A model generated the notes under the pieces. The model ran no database searches. It worked only from the letters and a program-made list of their open reading frames with translations, and was not told the DNA's origin. From Aestuariibacter salexigens DSM 15300 (GTDB taxonomy: Bacteria > Pseudomonadota > Gammaproteobacteria > Enterobacterales > Alteromonadaceae), in assembly GCF_000429145.1 (NCBI RefSeq), contig NZ_AUBH01000006.1, forward strand, positions 1 to 64,000: a stretch of 64,000 bases of DNA, written 5' to 3'. This document shows positions 1-8,030 of the stretch, piece after piece. Position numbers and translations under genes: made by a program. Position 1 is the first letter of the stretch. The number at the start of each line of letters is the position of its first letter.

Positions 1-138
1 TGGGTTAAGCGCGTTGTTGAGCGACGGGGCGTTCGACGAGCAGCCGTTGCGTTAGCAAACAAAATGGTCAGAATCGCTTGGGCAATGTTGCACAACCAGC
101 AACCTTACAGAGCATCACAGGCTTTGCAGTCAAGTTAA
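1..138 (+). CDS. IS110/IS1111 family transposase, C-terminal fragment (cut by window edge)
   Basis: Frame 1 is open from base 1 to a TAA at 136-138 and encodes 45 residues that read like the C-terminal tail of IS110-family DEDD transposases: an ERRG segment, then AAVALANKMVRIAWAML, then NQQPY. This arginine/alanine-rich ANK..RIAWAML pattern is characteristic of the Transposase_20 domain end, which carries the serine that works with the N-terminal RuvC-like DEDD domain. The start and catalytic half are outside the window. A longer open frame that begins at a TTG at 78 is in another frame and is not a gene. Confidence 0.7.
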   Translation, partial: WVKRVVERRGVRRAAVALANKMVRIAWAMLHNQQPYRASQALQSS

Positions 139-355
139 TAAAGTTACTGCAGTACAGTAATGCGGCAATAATTAGGTCAGACCGTCCTTCAAGAGCCTGT
201 TCATCCCGGCGGTTATTAAAACCTTACTTCCGACAAGGTATGAAGGAGCGAGCACATCAATGGACAGGGTTCGCTACCCACTTAAAGTCCGAATATACGC
301 ACGCATCTATCACCTAAATTTATCGCCGCTATTGTATTGCACAACCGGAGGAGTC
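139..355 (+). ncRNA. Candidate bridge/seek RNA region of the IS1111-type element
   Basis: The 3' non-coding tail has no supported gene. In the IS1111 group the guide RNA (bridge RNA or seekRNA), which pairs with the element ends and the target and is bound by the transposase, is encoded in this downstream region. The stretch holds short self-complementary pieces such as GGTCAGACC at about 175-183. Exact RNA ends and the guide loops cannot be set without a covariance model or the other element end. The call is by position and family knowledge only. Confidence 0.4.
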
Positions 356-382
356 CATATACGGGGTGACGCCCGAAACGTC

Positions 383-414
383 ATTCCTGACGCCGCGTAG
401 CGGCGGTCAGGAAT
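383..414. repeat. REP-like palindrome
   Basis: An imperfect inverted repeat: ATTCCTGACGCCGC (383-396), a 3-base loop, and GCGGCGGTCAGGAAT (400-414), with one bulged base. It resembles the palindrome at 5265-5294 in sequence and loop, so the two look like members of one REP family. It lies between the insertion sequence end and the stop codon of the reverse-strand serine hydrolase, so it may also act as that gene's transcript end. Confidence 0.65.
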
Positions 415-419
415 CTCAT

Positions 420-1628
420 TCACTTAGAGTGCTCAACTATCGCTCTAAACATTGCCAGATGGCGATCTCTCCAGTTGTGTCCAGGCTCAGTAAAGCGATG
501 ATTGCCTGACGTTTTGACTATCACCGTCGCGGCGTCTGGATCGACGTAAATAAACTGATGATAAATCCCTCTGGCCATAAACTCATCCTCGGCGCCGATG
601 GGGATCCACCACTGGTAACCGTAACCATCAGACGAGCTTGATGCCGGATTGTTTTTACCAGGCATCAGATGTGGCTTATCTGGCGTCACCGATTTTTCTA
701 CCCACTGCTGTGGCACCAATTGCTGCCCATGCCAATTGCCTTTGTTCAGATACAGCCAGCCAAATTTTGCATAATCTCTCAGAGTTACATTCAGTCCGCC
801 CAGTGCCAGTTCCATACCGTCATCATCACTAAGCCAGTAAGCTTCGTCCTGCATCCCCAGAGGCTGCCAGAGTCGCTCTGAGATGAGCTGGGTAAGTGAT
901 TTGCCGCTCACTCTGGTTAACAACATGCCCAGTGCCTGTGTGTCTATGCTGACATAGTGGTGATAGGTGCCAGGCTCACGTTCACGTTGCAGCGACGCGG
1001 TGAAGTCATCCAGCGACGTACCAAACGCAATGGCCCGTGAGAAGCGGTTAATGTCTGAATGAAAATCACCGTAATCTTCGTTAAATTTGACACCTGATGA
1101 CATCTGCAGGATATCTTCAATTTTGACCTTGTCGTAGCCAGTGCCTATAAGTTCCGGTACATAGTCAGTAACGGGATCTTGCAGGCTGGCTATCCAACCC
1201 TCTTGTACGGCAATGCCTATCAGTGCAGAAACAAACGATTTGGCGACTGAGAAGGAAATATGCTGATTATCAGCCTGCATGCCTTGGAAATATTGTTCAG
1301 CAACAATCTCTCCGTCTTTGATGACCATCAAGCCTGTGGTACCCGAGTCTTTCAGAAATCCCGATACAGACTCGGTTTTACCGGCAACACTAAAACTCTC
1401 GGGCAGTGGGCGATAAGCAGTAGGAAACACGAAGGGCTTGGCAGCTGGCGCAATGGTAGTCGTGTTGAACGCATCACGCATGGACAGGAAGTTATGTACG
1501 ATCTTGTCTTCGTCGTACAGTGTGACAGCCGTATACAGACGGTACAAACTGGACCAATAAAATACGGTCACTGCGCACATGACCGCAGCAAAGGTTACTG
1601 CAACCTTGGCCTTGGTAGACATATTCAT
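420..1628 (-). CDS. Beta-lactamase-fold serine hydrolase (class C / 6-aminohexanoate-dimer hydrolase-like)
   Basis: A 402-residue protein of the penicillin-binding-protein/class C beta-lactamase fold. Residues 8-26 form one N-terminal membrane segment, so it is probably anchored in the inner membrane with the catalytic domain in the periplasm. The nucleophile motif SxxK is SVAK at 127-130; a YxS motif (YVS, 225-227) supplies the second catalytic element, and a KTSG near 370 fits the third motif. These enzymes hydrolyse esters, amides or D-peptides; the substrate cannot be read from sequence. The ATG at 1628 is 12 bases after the stop of the upstream S9 peptidase gene, so the two are likely co-transcribed. 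There is no strong ribosome binding site, which fits coupling to the upstream gene. Confidence 0.8.
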   Translation of the reverse strand: MNMSTKAKVAVTFAAVMCAVTVFYWSSLYRLYTAVTLYDEDKIVHNFLSMRDAFNTTTIAPAAKPFVFPTAYRPLPESFSVAGKTESVSGFLKDSGTTGLMVIKDGEIVAEQYFQGMQADNQHISFSVAKSFVSALIGIAVQEGWIASLQDPVTDYVPELIGTGYDKVKIEDILQMSSGVKFNEDYGDFHSDINRFSRAIAFGTSLDDFTASLQREREPGTYHHYVSIDTQALGMLLTRVSGKSLTQLISERLWQPLGMQDEAYWLSDDDGMELALGGLNVTLRDYAKFGWLYLNKGNWHGQQLVPQQWVEKSVTPDKPHLMPGKNNPASSSSDGYGYQWWIPIGAEDEFMARGIYHQFIYVDPDAATVIVKTSGNHRFTEPGHNWRDRHLAMFRAIVEHSK

Positions 1629-1640
1629 ATCACTATTTCA

Positions 1641-3818
1641 CTACTCGCTTATCCCGTGAGCTAACAGCACAAAGGCATATTCTTCGGCATCATCTTTAAG
1701 GCTTCCGTAACGCCCGCTATTGGCAAAATGTCCAGCTCCCATATTCATACGCATCACTAACAAGTTCTGGTCTGTTTTATTGGCGCGCATTTTTGCGGTC
1801 CATTTTGCCGGCTCCCAGTAAGTCACACGAGGGTCGTTAAGTCCGCCTGTTACCAGCATGGGTGGATAGGACGTTTTTTCAATATTATCGTAGGGCGAAT
1901 AAGCTTTGATAACCTCAAAGTAGGTTTCACTCTCAATCGGATTTCCCCACTCCTGCCACTCTGGGGGAGTTAATGGTAGCGATGCGTCCAGCATAGTATT
2001 GAGTACATCAACAAAAGGCACAGCTAGCGTTGCAGAACGCCACAATTGCGGTTCCTGCACCACAGCAGCTCCGACTAACTCCCCTCCAGCACTTCCTCCT
2101 ACAATAGAGATATTGCCTTTTGCCGTGTAGCCCTCATCAATCAGGTGTCTGGCCACATCAATAAAGTCATTAAAGGTGTTTTGTCGCTTCTCGAGCTTAC
2201 CGTCCAGATACCATTGGTAACCCATATCATCGCCGCCACGTACGTGCGCAATGGCAAACACAAAGCCTCGCTCCAGCAAACTGAGTCGTGTCCCTGAAAA
2301 AGTAGGCGACATAGCAATACCATAAGCACCATAACCGTAAAGCAACAGAGGCTGTGAGCCATCTTTTTTGATGCCTTTTTTATACACCAGAGAAATAGGC
2401 ACAGCCGCACCGTCCCGTGCAGGCGCCATCAGCCTTTCGGTCACGTAGTCAGTTGAGTCATAGCCAGAGGGAATACGCTTCACTTTGCGGGTGATCAGTT
2501 CTCTACTGTCTATTTCAAAGTCGTAGATCGTATCCGGCGTGATCATTGACTCATAACTAAGACGTATATGCTGCTGAGTGAAGCTTGGATTGTAGGAAAT
2601 TGACGCGCGATACACCGGCTCAGGAAACGCGATATAATAATCGTTACCGCCATTCGGCATGACGCGTATTTGATCAATGCCGTTGTTGCGCTCTTGCAAT
2701 ACCATACGATCTGCAAAGACTTGCAGTCTGCGTAAGTAGAGTGCATCCGCCCCTTCAATCAATGTTTGCCAGCTAGCGTAATCTGGCGTGTTGTCTTTCA
2801 CTTTTGCCAGTCGGCCATTCACGTGAGTGTCGTTGGCAATAATGTAAAAGTCACCATTGCCATGATCGACATCTGCGTAAAAACCCTGCTGACGTGATTT
2901 GAGCATCAAAGGAGGGCGTTTTACGTCAGCGACAGGGACTGCCAGCACTTCGTTGTTTTCTCGCTGTTCACTGGTCAGAAGCAGAAATTCTTCGCTGCTG
3001 GTTTGTGAAAACCCCAGAAAAAAGCTGTCGTCATGTTCGGTGAATAGTGTGCGATCTTCTGAAATGTCGCGTCCAACGGAATGAACATTGATACTTCTGG
3101 TAAACCAGCGTTCCGGGTCGAGCTGTCCATACACCAGGGTGTGGGTATCTTTTAGAAACAGCACATCATCACGGATATTATCGTGTGCGGTCATCATGAC
3201 TTCACCACTACGCATGTCTTTCACGTACAACTGATATCGTTCATCTCCTGAGGTATCAATGGTATAAGCCAAGAAGGAGTGGTCAGAGCTTAGGGTCCAG
3301 TCACCCATCACGAAATAATCATGACCTTTGGCCAACTCAGGTTCACTCAGTAACACCTCTTCCTGACCTGATTCAAGATTGCGCCATAACCAGGTGCGAT
3401 ACTCATCACCTTTGCGAAATTCCCAGCGAAATTCATAGCCGTCTTTTTCATAAGGTACAGAGGTATCAGTTTCTACCATCCGCCCTTTGAACTCATTGAA
3501 TAAGGTATCAACCAGCTTTTTATGCGGCGCTAGCCATTTATTGAAATAGTCGTTTTCGGCATGTAGATAATCCAGAACATCTTTATCATCAACGGTCGGA
3601 TAACTCTGATCCTTAAGCCAATGGTAAGGATCGTCAATCCGCTTTCCGTGATATTCAGCCGAATAGGGAATAGGTTTGGCCTCAGGAGCAGGCGTATTGA
3701 GCTGTTGTAAGAAAGAGGTAATCACTGGCTGTGGTACTTGTGTTGGTGGTGTATTTGGCGCTTTTGTGCATGCGGCAACGAGCCATGTTGCCAGCACGAC
3801 GGCTATCCTGCATTTCAT
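1641..3818 (-). CDS. S9 family prolyl oligopeptidase / oligopeptidase B-like lipoprotein
   Basis: A 725-residue serine peptidase of family S9A. An N-terminal beta-propeller (about 50-450) precedes an alpha/beta-hydrolase domain. The catalytic triad is visible: Ser576 in GGSAGG, Asp662 in LNDPRV and His697 in MGAGHF. Such enzymes cut short peptides after basic residues (oligopeptidase B) or proline; family details favour the PtrB branch. The N-terminus is a lipoprotein signal with lipobox LVAAC, so the mature protein is probably tethered to a membrane at the cell surface or periplasm rather than cytoplasmic like E. coli PtrB. AAGGAT lies just upstream of the ATG. It heads a two-gene unit with the serine hydrolase and is divergent from the exporter gene. 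Confidence 0.85.
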   Translation of the reverse strand: MKCRIAVVLATWLVAACTKAPNTPPTQVPQPVITSFLQQLNTPAPEAKPIPYSAEYHGKRIDDPYHWLKDQSYPTVDDKDVLDYLHAENDYFNKWLAPHKKLVDTLFNEFKGRMVETDTSVPYEKDGYEFRWEFRKGDEYRTWLWRNLESGQEEVLLSEPELAKGHDYFVMGDWTLSSDHSFLAYTIDTSGDERYQLYVKDMRSGEVMMTAHDNIRDDVLFLKDTHTLVYGQLDPERWFTRSINVHSVGRDISEDRTLFTEHDDSFFLGFSQTSSEEFLLLTSEQRENNEVLAVPVADVKRPPLMLKSRQQGFYADVDHGNGDFYIIANDTHVNGRLAKVKDNTPDYASWQTLIEGADALYLRRLQVFADRMVLQERNNGIDQIRVMPNGGNDYYIAFPEPVYRASISYNPSFTQQHIRLSYESMITPDTIYDFEIDSRELITRKVKRIPSGYDSTDYVTERLMAPARDGAAVPISLVYKKGIKKDGSQPLLLYGYGAYGIAMSPTFSGTRLSLLERGFVFAIAHVRGGDDMGYQWYLDGKLEKRQNTFNDFIDVARHLIDEGYTAKGNISIVGGSAGGELVGAAVVQEPQLWRSATLAVPFVDVLNTMLDASLPLTPPEWQEWGNPIESETYFEVIKAYSPYDNIEKTSYPPMLVTGGLNDPRVTYWEPAKWTAKMRANKTDQNLLVMRMNMGAGHFANSGRYGSLKDDAEEYAFVLLAHGISE

Positions 3819-3922
3819 ACATTCATCCTTGGATTTAAGAGAAATTGTTATAGCAGATGAGGGCTTGGTTGCATAGACTATCGCAGATTGTTCTGTGCGG
3901 TAATGGAAGTCAGGAGCGGTAC

Positions 3923-5149
3923 TTGGATAAGGCCAAATTTACACAAATTCGTCGATTTATCGTAAAACTCGGCAGAATGTTACATAAGTACGAGACACCG
4001 TCGTTCCGACTGGAAGCGCATTTGATGGAAGTCGCCAGTTATCTCGGCGTACGCGCCTCCTTTAACAGCACCCCAACATCCATCATTTTTATGATTTGGA
4101 GTGAGGGGCATGAAGATGAGTACACGCATGCAGCGCGACTGGAACCCGGCGAGCTGGATCTTGGCTCTCTGGGCCGCATTGATGAATTGGTATCTGAACT
4201 GCTATCAGGAAAGCTGACTATCGATGAAGCCGATCAGAGGCTCACCGAAATTGATAACTCCCCCGGCGTATTTCATCCACTGGTTTCAATGCTAGCTTAC
4301 GGGATGACAACGGGCGCATTTGCTCTGTTGATGGGAGCTAGCTGGCACGATGTGGGTTGGACCGCCATGATCGGGCCGGTAATGTTTTTATTTGTAGCGT
4401 GGTCCGGTCGCTCAAAGCGTGTCAAATTAATGCTCGAGCCGGCAGTAGCCATGGTGGCAGGCTTAATCGCCTGTTTTGTGAATAGCTATATAGACGGCAG
4501 CATTAATGTGCGTCTGGTGGTGCTGTCATCCATTATTATCTTTATACCCGGGCTGGCATTAACCATCGGTCTGGCAGAGCTTTCATCCCGGCATGTTGTA
4601 TCGGGCACATCCCGTGTCATGGATGCAGTGATGCAGTTATTCAAACTCTATTTTGGCGCATTCCTGGGTATTACGCTGGGCGCATTTCTGTTCCAGCAAA
4701 CGGACTTTATCCCCGCTGACCCACACCCAATCTGGACCAGGGTATTAGGCGTATTTGTGCTTTGTAGTGCACTGGTGGTGATTTTCAAACTGCGCTTTAA
4801 ACATGCCCCGTGGGCCATCATTGCCGGTTTTATTGCGTACTTCTGTACTTATTTTGCGTCCCAGTATCTGGAATTTGGCCTAGGTACCTTCGTAGGCGCA
4901 TTTGCACTAGGAGTTTATGCTAACGCGTTTACACGGTTTGCCAATGCGCCAGCCAGTATTGTGATGATGCAGGGACTGATTGTGCTCGTGCCTGGTTCCA
5001 AGACGTATATTGGTCTTAATCAGGTGATATCCGGACAGGAATTTATACAGGCTGAACATGTCGGTCAGGAAACCTTCGTTATCCTGATGTCACTCGTCGC
5101 GGGGTTAATCTTCGCCAACGTAGTGATGCCCACGAAGAAGGCGTTATAG
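3923..5149 (+). CDS. ThrE-like threonine/serine exporter family protein
   Basis: A membrane protein of the ThrE/YjjP-YjjB family, which exports threonine and serine in Corynebacterium and other small metabolites in enterobacteria. The N-terminal half (about 30-130 of the mature frame) is the soluble DUF1212 portion; the rest forms roughly ten hydrophobic segments, with the YjjP-like and YjjB-like halves fused in one chain. The frame is open from an ATG at 3857, but that start has no ribosome binding site. A TTG at 3923 follows AGGAG by six bases, so I prefer it; the protein is then 408 residues, close to the family norm. The substrate is unproven. Confidence 0.75.
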   Translation: MDKAKFTQIRRFIVKLGRMLHKYETPSFRLEAHLMEVASYLGVRASFNSTPTSIIFMIWSEGHEDEYTHAARLEPGELDLGSLGRIDELVSELLSGKLTIDEADQRLTEIDNSPGVFHPLVSMLAYGMTTGAFALLMGASWHDVGWTAMIGPVMFLFVAWSGRSKRVKLMLEPAVAMVAGLIACFVNSYIDGSINVRLVVLSSIIIFIPGLALTIGLAELSSRHVVSGTSRVMDAVMQLFKLYFGAFLGITLGAFLFQQTDFIPADPHPIWTRVLGVFVLCSALVVIFKLRFKHAPWAIIAGFIAYFCTYFASQYLEFGLGTFVGAFALGVYANAFTRFANAPASIVMMQGLIVLVPGSKTYIGLNQVISGQEFIQAEHVGQETFVILMSLVAGLIFANVVMPTKKAL

Positions 5150-5150
5150 T

Positions 5151-5220
5151 GCAAAACCTGACGGCGAAGACAGCGGAGCGAACATAGTGAGCGACTGTGG
5201 AGCTTCAGTCAGGCTTTTGC
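5151..5220. repeat. 70-bp element with inverted ends, copy 1
   Basis: Ends are GCAAAACCTGAC (5151-5162) and GTCAGGCTTTTGC (5208-5220), inverted copies of each other. The same 70-bp unit recurs at 5313-5382. The length, inverted ends and two copies recall a very small MITE or a structured intergenic repeat. No target-site duplication could be defined. Confidence 0.6.
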
Positions 5221-5264
5221 GCAACCGATTTCACAGTGAGGCAAGCCGTCTCCCTCCCCCGTCT

Positions 5265-5294
5265 TTCCGGACACCGCGCAGCGGTGAGCCGGAA
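5265..5294. repeat. REP-like palindrome
   Basis: TTCCGGACACCGC, a three-base loop, then GCGGTGAGCCGGAA. It shares the CCGCG-AGCGG core and the GGAATCT right flank with the element at 383-414, so both probably belong to one repeat family. It lies between the two 70-bp copies. Confidence 0.6.
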
Positions 5295-5312
5295 TCTTGG
5301 ATGCCGCATCGT

Positions 5313-5382
5313 GCAAAAACTGACGGCGAAGACAATGCAGCGAACATGGTGAGCAACTGTGGAGCTTCAGTCAGGCTTTTGC
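5313..5382. repeat. 70-bp element with inverted ends, copy 2
   Basis: Second copy of the unit at 5151-5220, also exactly 70 bases, with ends GCAAAAACTGAC and GTCAGGCTTTTGC. A few internal substitutions separate the copies. It runs directly into the 84-bp tandem array, and a partial copy of the 84-bp unit also follows copy 1 (5219-5245), so the two repeat types appear to have been duplicated together. Confidence 0.6.
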
Positions 5383-5632
5383 GCAACCGATTTAACGGTG
5401 AGGCAAGAGTTCCCAAAAGAGGAGATTCCGCAACAAGTGCGGAATGACGAAACATTTGATATCTGCGCAACCGGTTTCACAGTGAGGCAAGAGTTTCCAA
5501 AAGAGGAGATTCCGCAACAAGTGCGGAATGACGAAACGTTTGATATCTGCGCAACCGATTTCACAGTGAGGCAGGAGTTCCCAAAAGAGCAGATGCCGCA
5601 CTAAATGCGGCATGACGGATGGTGTGTGCGGA
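5381..5632. repeat. 84-bp tandem repeat, about three units
   Basis: The unit begins GCGCAACCG and recurs at 5381, 5465 and 5549, a period of exactly 84 bases. Each unit contains a small palindrome (ATTCCGC ... GCGGAAT), and the third unit is the most diverged. Because 84 is a multiple of three, open frames run through the array on both strands, but they are repeats of repeats and are not supported as genes. The array fills the gap between the exporter gene and the convergent periplasmic-protein gene. Confidence 0.8.
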
Positions 5633-5684
5633 ATGACGGCGGAACTGTACTAGTGACGGGTCTGCGCTGGTAACGAGGGAGGTT

Positions 5685-6146
5685 TTACTCCCACTCCTTC
5701 ACGGCTACCACGACGCCGTTGCCAGCCGACTGGGCAAATCCCGCCTCTGGCATGGTAACGGTATTGACTGAATCCATAAACTGATTGGCACTGTTGCGAC
5801 GACGCAATGACACGTTTAACACATCGGCCTTGTCTTTATCTCCAAATAACACACCGGTGGTTTTCGGGATAGAACCGTCGTCTGATAACGCAACGCGATA
5901 TAAGCTGCTCGAGGGAACCCCGCTGTAGTATTTTTCTTTTGGATGCAATCTGGCGTGAAAAAGCTCGACTACAGCTTGTTTTTCAGGATGACAAACCAGG
6001 ATAGTCAAACGTCGTAACTGCGGATTTTTAACTTCCGGTTTGGCTTCAGGTAACTGCAATGCAGCTTGAATGGCATCGTCACACTGAGCGGCGACGGTGT
6101 GACTGGAAATCACTATCAATAACGCGGCAATGGTGCTGCGTAGCAT
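5685..6146 (-). CDS. Periplasmic protein of unknown function
   Basis: A 153-residue protein that I do not recognise. It has a clear signal peptide (MLRSTIAALLIVISSHTVAA, then QCDD), so it should be exported. The mature part has two early cysteines (in QCDDA and LVCHPEK), which could form a disulphide. The longest frame starts further upstream at 6248, but the ATG at 6146 follows AAGGAG and begins exactly at the signal peptide, so it is the better start. It lies downstream of the hybrid kinase gene on the same strand with about 110 bases between them. No function is inferred. Confidence 0.75.
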   Translation of the reverse strand: MLRSTIAALLIVISSHTVAAQCDDAIQAALQLPEAKPEVKNPQLRRLTILVCHPEKQAVVELFHARLHPKEKYYSGVPSSSLYRVALSDDGSIPKTTGVLFGDKDKADVLNVSLRRRNSANQFMDSVNTVTMPEAGFAQSAGNGVVVAVKEWE

Positions 6147-6255
6147 GTCAGTCTCCTTGGTACTACAAAAAAGGCACACCATCATACCGATAGCGTGCCT
6201 TTGAAATCCAGCATTCAGATAAATTCGGCGCAGAATCCACAGCCACAATATTAAC

Positions 6256-7950
6256 TCAGCTTATTAATTTTTTAATAATGTTAACCAATGCGTGTTTATC
6301 CACAGGTTTACTGAGGTAATCATTCATGCCTGCAGCCAGACACTTTTCACGGTCGCCCTCCAGCGCGTTAGCCGTCAGCGCAATAATGGGAATCTGACAA
6401 AATGCTTCGCCTGCCAGACCGCTTCGGATCGCGAGTGACGCCTGATAACCATCCATCACCGGCATCTGACAATCCATCAGAATGACATCAATATTTTCTG
6501 GTTTGGATGTTTGCAGAAACCGTATCGCGTCCTCTCCATTATCGGCCATTGAGACATTCACCCCCAAGCCTTCAAGGACTTCCTGCAATATTGTCTGGTT
6601 GATAAGGTTGTCTTCTACAACAAGCAAGGACATCCCAGTAAGTTCCTCTACCTTCAAAGTGTTGTCATGCAGGCTCTCATTTGGGGCGCTAGCCATTCCC
6701 AGCATCACTTCAATGCTGAATGCAGAGCCATTTTCAGGTTCACTTTGAACGTGAATAGTGCCGCCCATCAATTTCAGGATTTGTTTACAAATAACCAGCC
6801 CTAGCCCTGTACCCTGAACCAACTTTGTGCTGCTGTTATCCACCTGCTGAAAAGGTTTAAACAGTGTCGCGAGCTGCTCGGGTGACATACCGATCCCAGA
6901 GTCTTTTACCTCACAGGTAAACCGCCACTGCTTCCCTTCCTGTAACAGGTCAGCAGATAGCTCAATGCTTCCTTGATGGGTAAATTTAGCAGCATTGCTC
7001 AGCAAATTAAGTAAGACCTGTTGCAGACGGGTTTTGTCTCCCTGCACGTATTTCTTGCCTTGCCAGCCTTTTTTGACCTGCAGTCGATTGCCGTTCTCGC
7101 TGGCTTTCGGTTCAACAATGGCCAATACCTGAACAATTAACTCGTCCAGGCAGAAGGCGGTAGAAGACAGCGCCAGTTTGCCCGCCTCAATTTTTGAATA
7201 GTCGAGAGTATCGTTAACTATATTTGATAATAGCTCAGCACTTTGTCTGGCCAGCGCCAGTTTTCTGCGCTGCTGTGCATCCAGGCTGGGGTCATCAATA
7301 AGGTCCAGCATGCCAACGACACCCGCTATTGGCGTGCGAATTTCATGACTCATGTTAGCGAGGAAGCGACTTTTTTCTCTCGCCGCCGCCTCCGAATCTA
7401 ATCGAAGCTGATGCTCGCGCTCAACAAATTGTCCTGCTCGCATAAACAGCAGACGCATTCCGCTTAGGATCACTAATTGGCCAACAAACATGACCAGTAA
7501 CCAGCGCAGGTCAACCCCTTCATATTGAAATTGCGTCGCCACTCCAACACTTAACAGAAGACTTGGTGTGGCAATCAGCAAATAGCCCGCCGTAACCGCG
7601 CGATGCGTGACAACAGATATCGAAAACGTACTGATCAATAGCGCGACGGCGGCGTGGGTCACATTACCATTGACTACCGCGTTAATATTGGCGATAAGCA
7701 AAATAATGATACTAAGCGTTAACGATAATGCGCTGGAGTTTAAATGTTGCCTGTAGTGATGCAGCGAATAGAACATCAATATGATGGCAGAGAGAGCAAA
7801 CAGCGGCACAGGCCTGAAATTATCGACCGCATTGAAATATACAACGATAAGCAGCAGTGGTATCGAGAACCATACCAGTGCTCTTAGCAGGGCGGTAATA
7901 TACGCATGCTTAAGTTGTTCTTTATCGCTTGATAGATAAGATGTCGGCAT
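6256..7950 (-). CDS. Hybrid sensor histidine kinase/response regulator
   Basis: A 564-residue membrane-bound hybrid kinase. Residues 20-170 hold about six membrane segments with no large periplasmic sensor, suggesting sensing within or at the membrane. The HisKA domain follows with the phospho-accepting His202 in ANMSHEIRTP. The ATPase domain contains NLLSNAAKF (N box) and GTGLGL (G box). A C-terminal receiver domain has the acidic pair in VVEDN, the phospho-acceptor Asp493 in MDCQMPVMDG and the conserved lysine in LSKP. No output domain is present, so phosphate must pass to an Hpt protein or partner elsewhere. No cognate regulator gene is adjacent. Confidence 0.9.
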   Translation of the reverse strand: MPTSYLSSDKEQLKHAYITALLRALVWFSIPLLLIVVYFNAVDNFRPVPLFALSAIILMFYSLHHYRQHLNSSALSLTLSIIILLIANINAVVNGNVTHAAVALLISTFSISVVTHRAVTAGYLLIATPSLLLSVGVATQFQYEGVDLRWLLVMFVGQLVILSGMRLLFMRAGQFVEREHQLRLDSEAAAREKSRFLANMSHEIRTPIAGVVGMLDLIDDPSLDAQQRRKLALARQSAELLSNIVNDTLDYSKIEAGKLALSSTAFCLDELIVQVLAIVEPKASENGNRLQVKKGWQGKKYVQGDKTRLQQVLLNLLSNAAKFTHQGSIELSADLLQEGKQWRFTCEVKDSGIGMSPEQLATLFKPFQQVDNSSTKLVQGTGLGLVICKQILKLMGGTIHVQSEPENGSAFSIEVMLGMASAPNESLHDNTLKVEELTGMSLLVVEDNLINQTILQEVLEGLGVNVSMADNGEDAIRFLQTSKPENIDVILMDCQMPVMDGYQASLAIRSGLAGEAFCQIPIIALTANALEGDREKCLAAGMNDYLSKPVDKHALVNIIKKLIS

Positions 7951-8030
7951 AACAGGCAGGTACAGGCACCGGTGAGTAATATCGCCTAGACTATGAGCAT
8001 AACGCTCAATGTATTAACCGGCAATATTGA

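Larger units (their letters stand above)
1..359 (+). mobile_element. 3' end of an IS110-family (IS1111-type) insertion sequence
   Basis: The window opens inside an insertion sequence. It holds the last 45 codons of a transposase (1-138) followed by about 220 bases of non-coding DNA up to a probable element end near 355-360, where the text GGAGTCCATATA occurs. A long non-coding segment downstream of the transposase gene is the layout known for the IS1111 group of IS110 elements. The left end lies outside the window, so length and terminal repeats cannot be checked. The element end lies about 25 bases from a REP-like palindrome at 383-414; IS110/IS1111 elements are known to favour repeat or palindromic targets. 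The family assignment rests on the short transposase tail and on remembered element ends. Confidence 0.65.

Noticed and set aside
78-317. 79-codon open frame at the left edge
   Set aside because: It starts with TTG without a ribosome binding site, lies in another frame over the transposase tail and the non-coding end of the insertion sequence, and has no protein-like pattern.
3857-3922. ATG start at 3857 for the ThrE-like exporter
   Set aside because: No ribosome binding site and a poor match to the family start; the TTG at 3923 after AGGAG fits better. The ATG is not excluded.
5187-5613. Several open frames of 60-86 codons on both strands, one with a 28-residue repeat
   Set aside because: They only reflect the 84-bp tandem units, whose period is a multiple of three. 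The same DNA is open on both strands, and no ribosome binding site is present.
5381-5632. CRISPR array
   Set aside because: The repeats are directly adjacent 84-bp units without spacers, and no cas gene is near.
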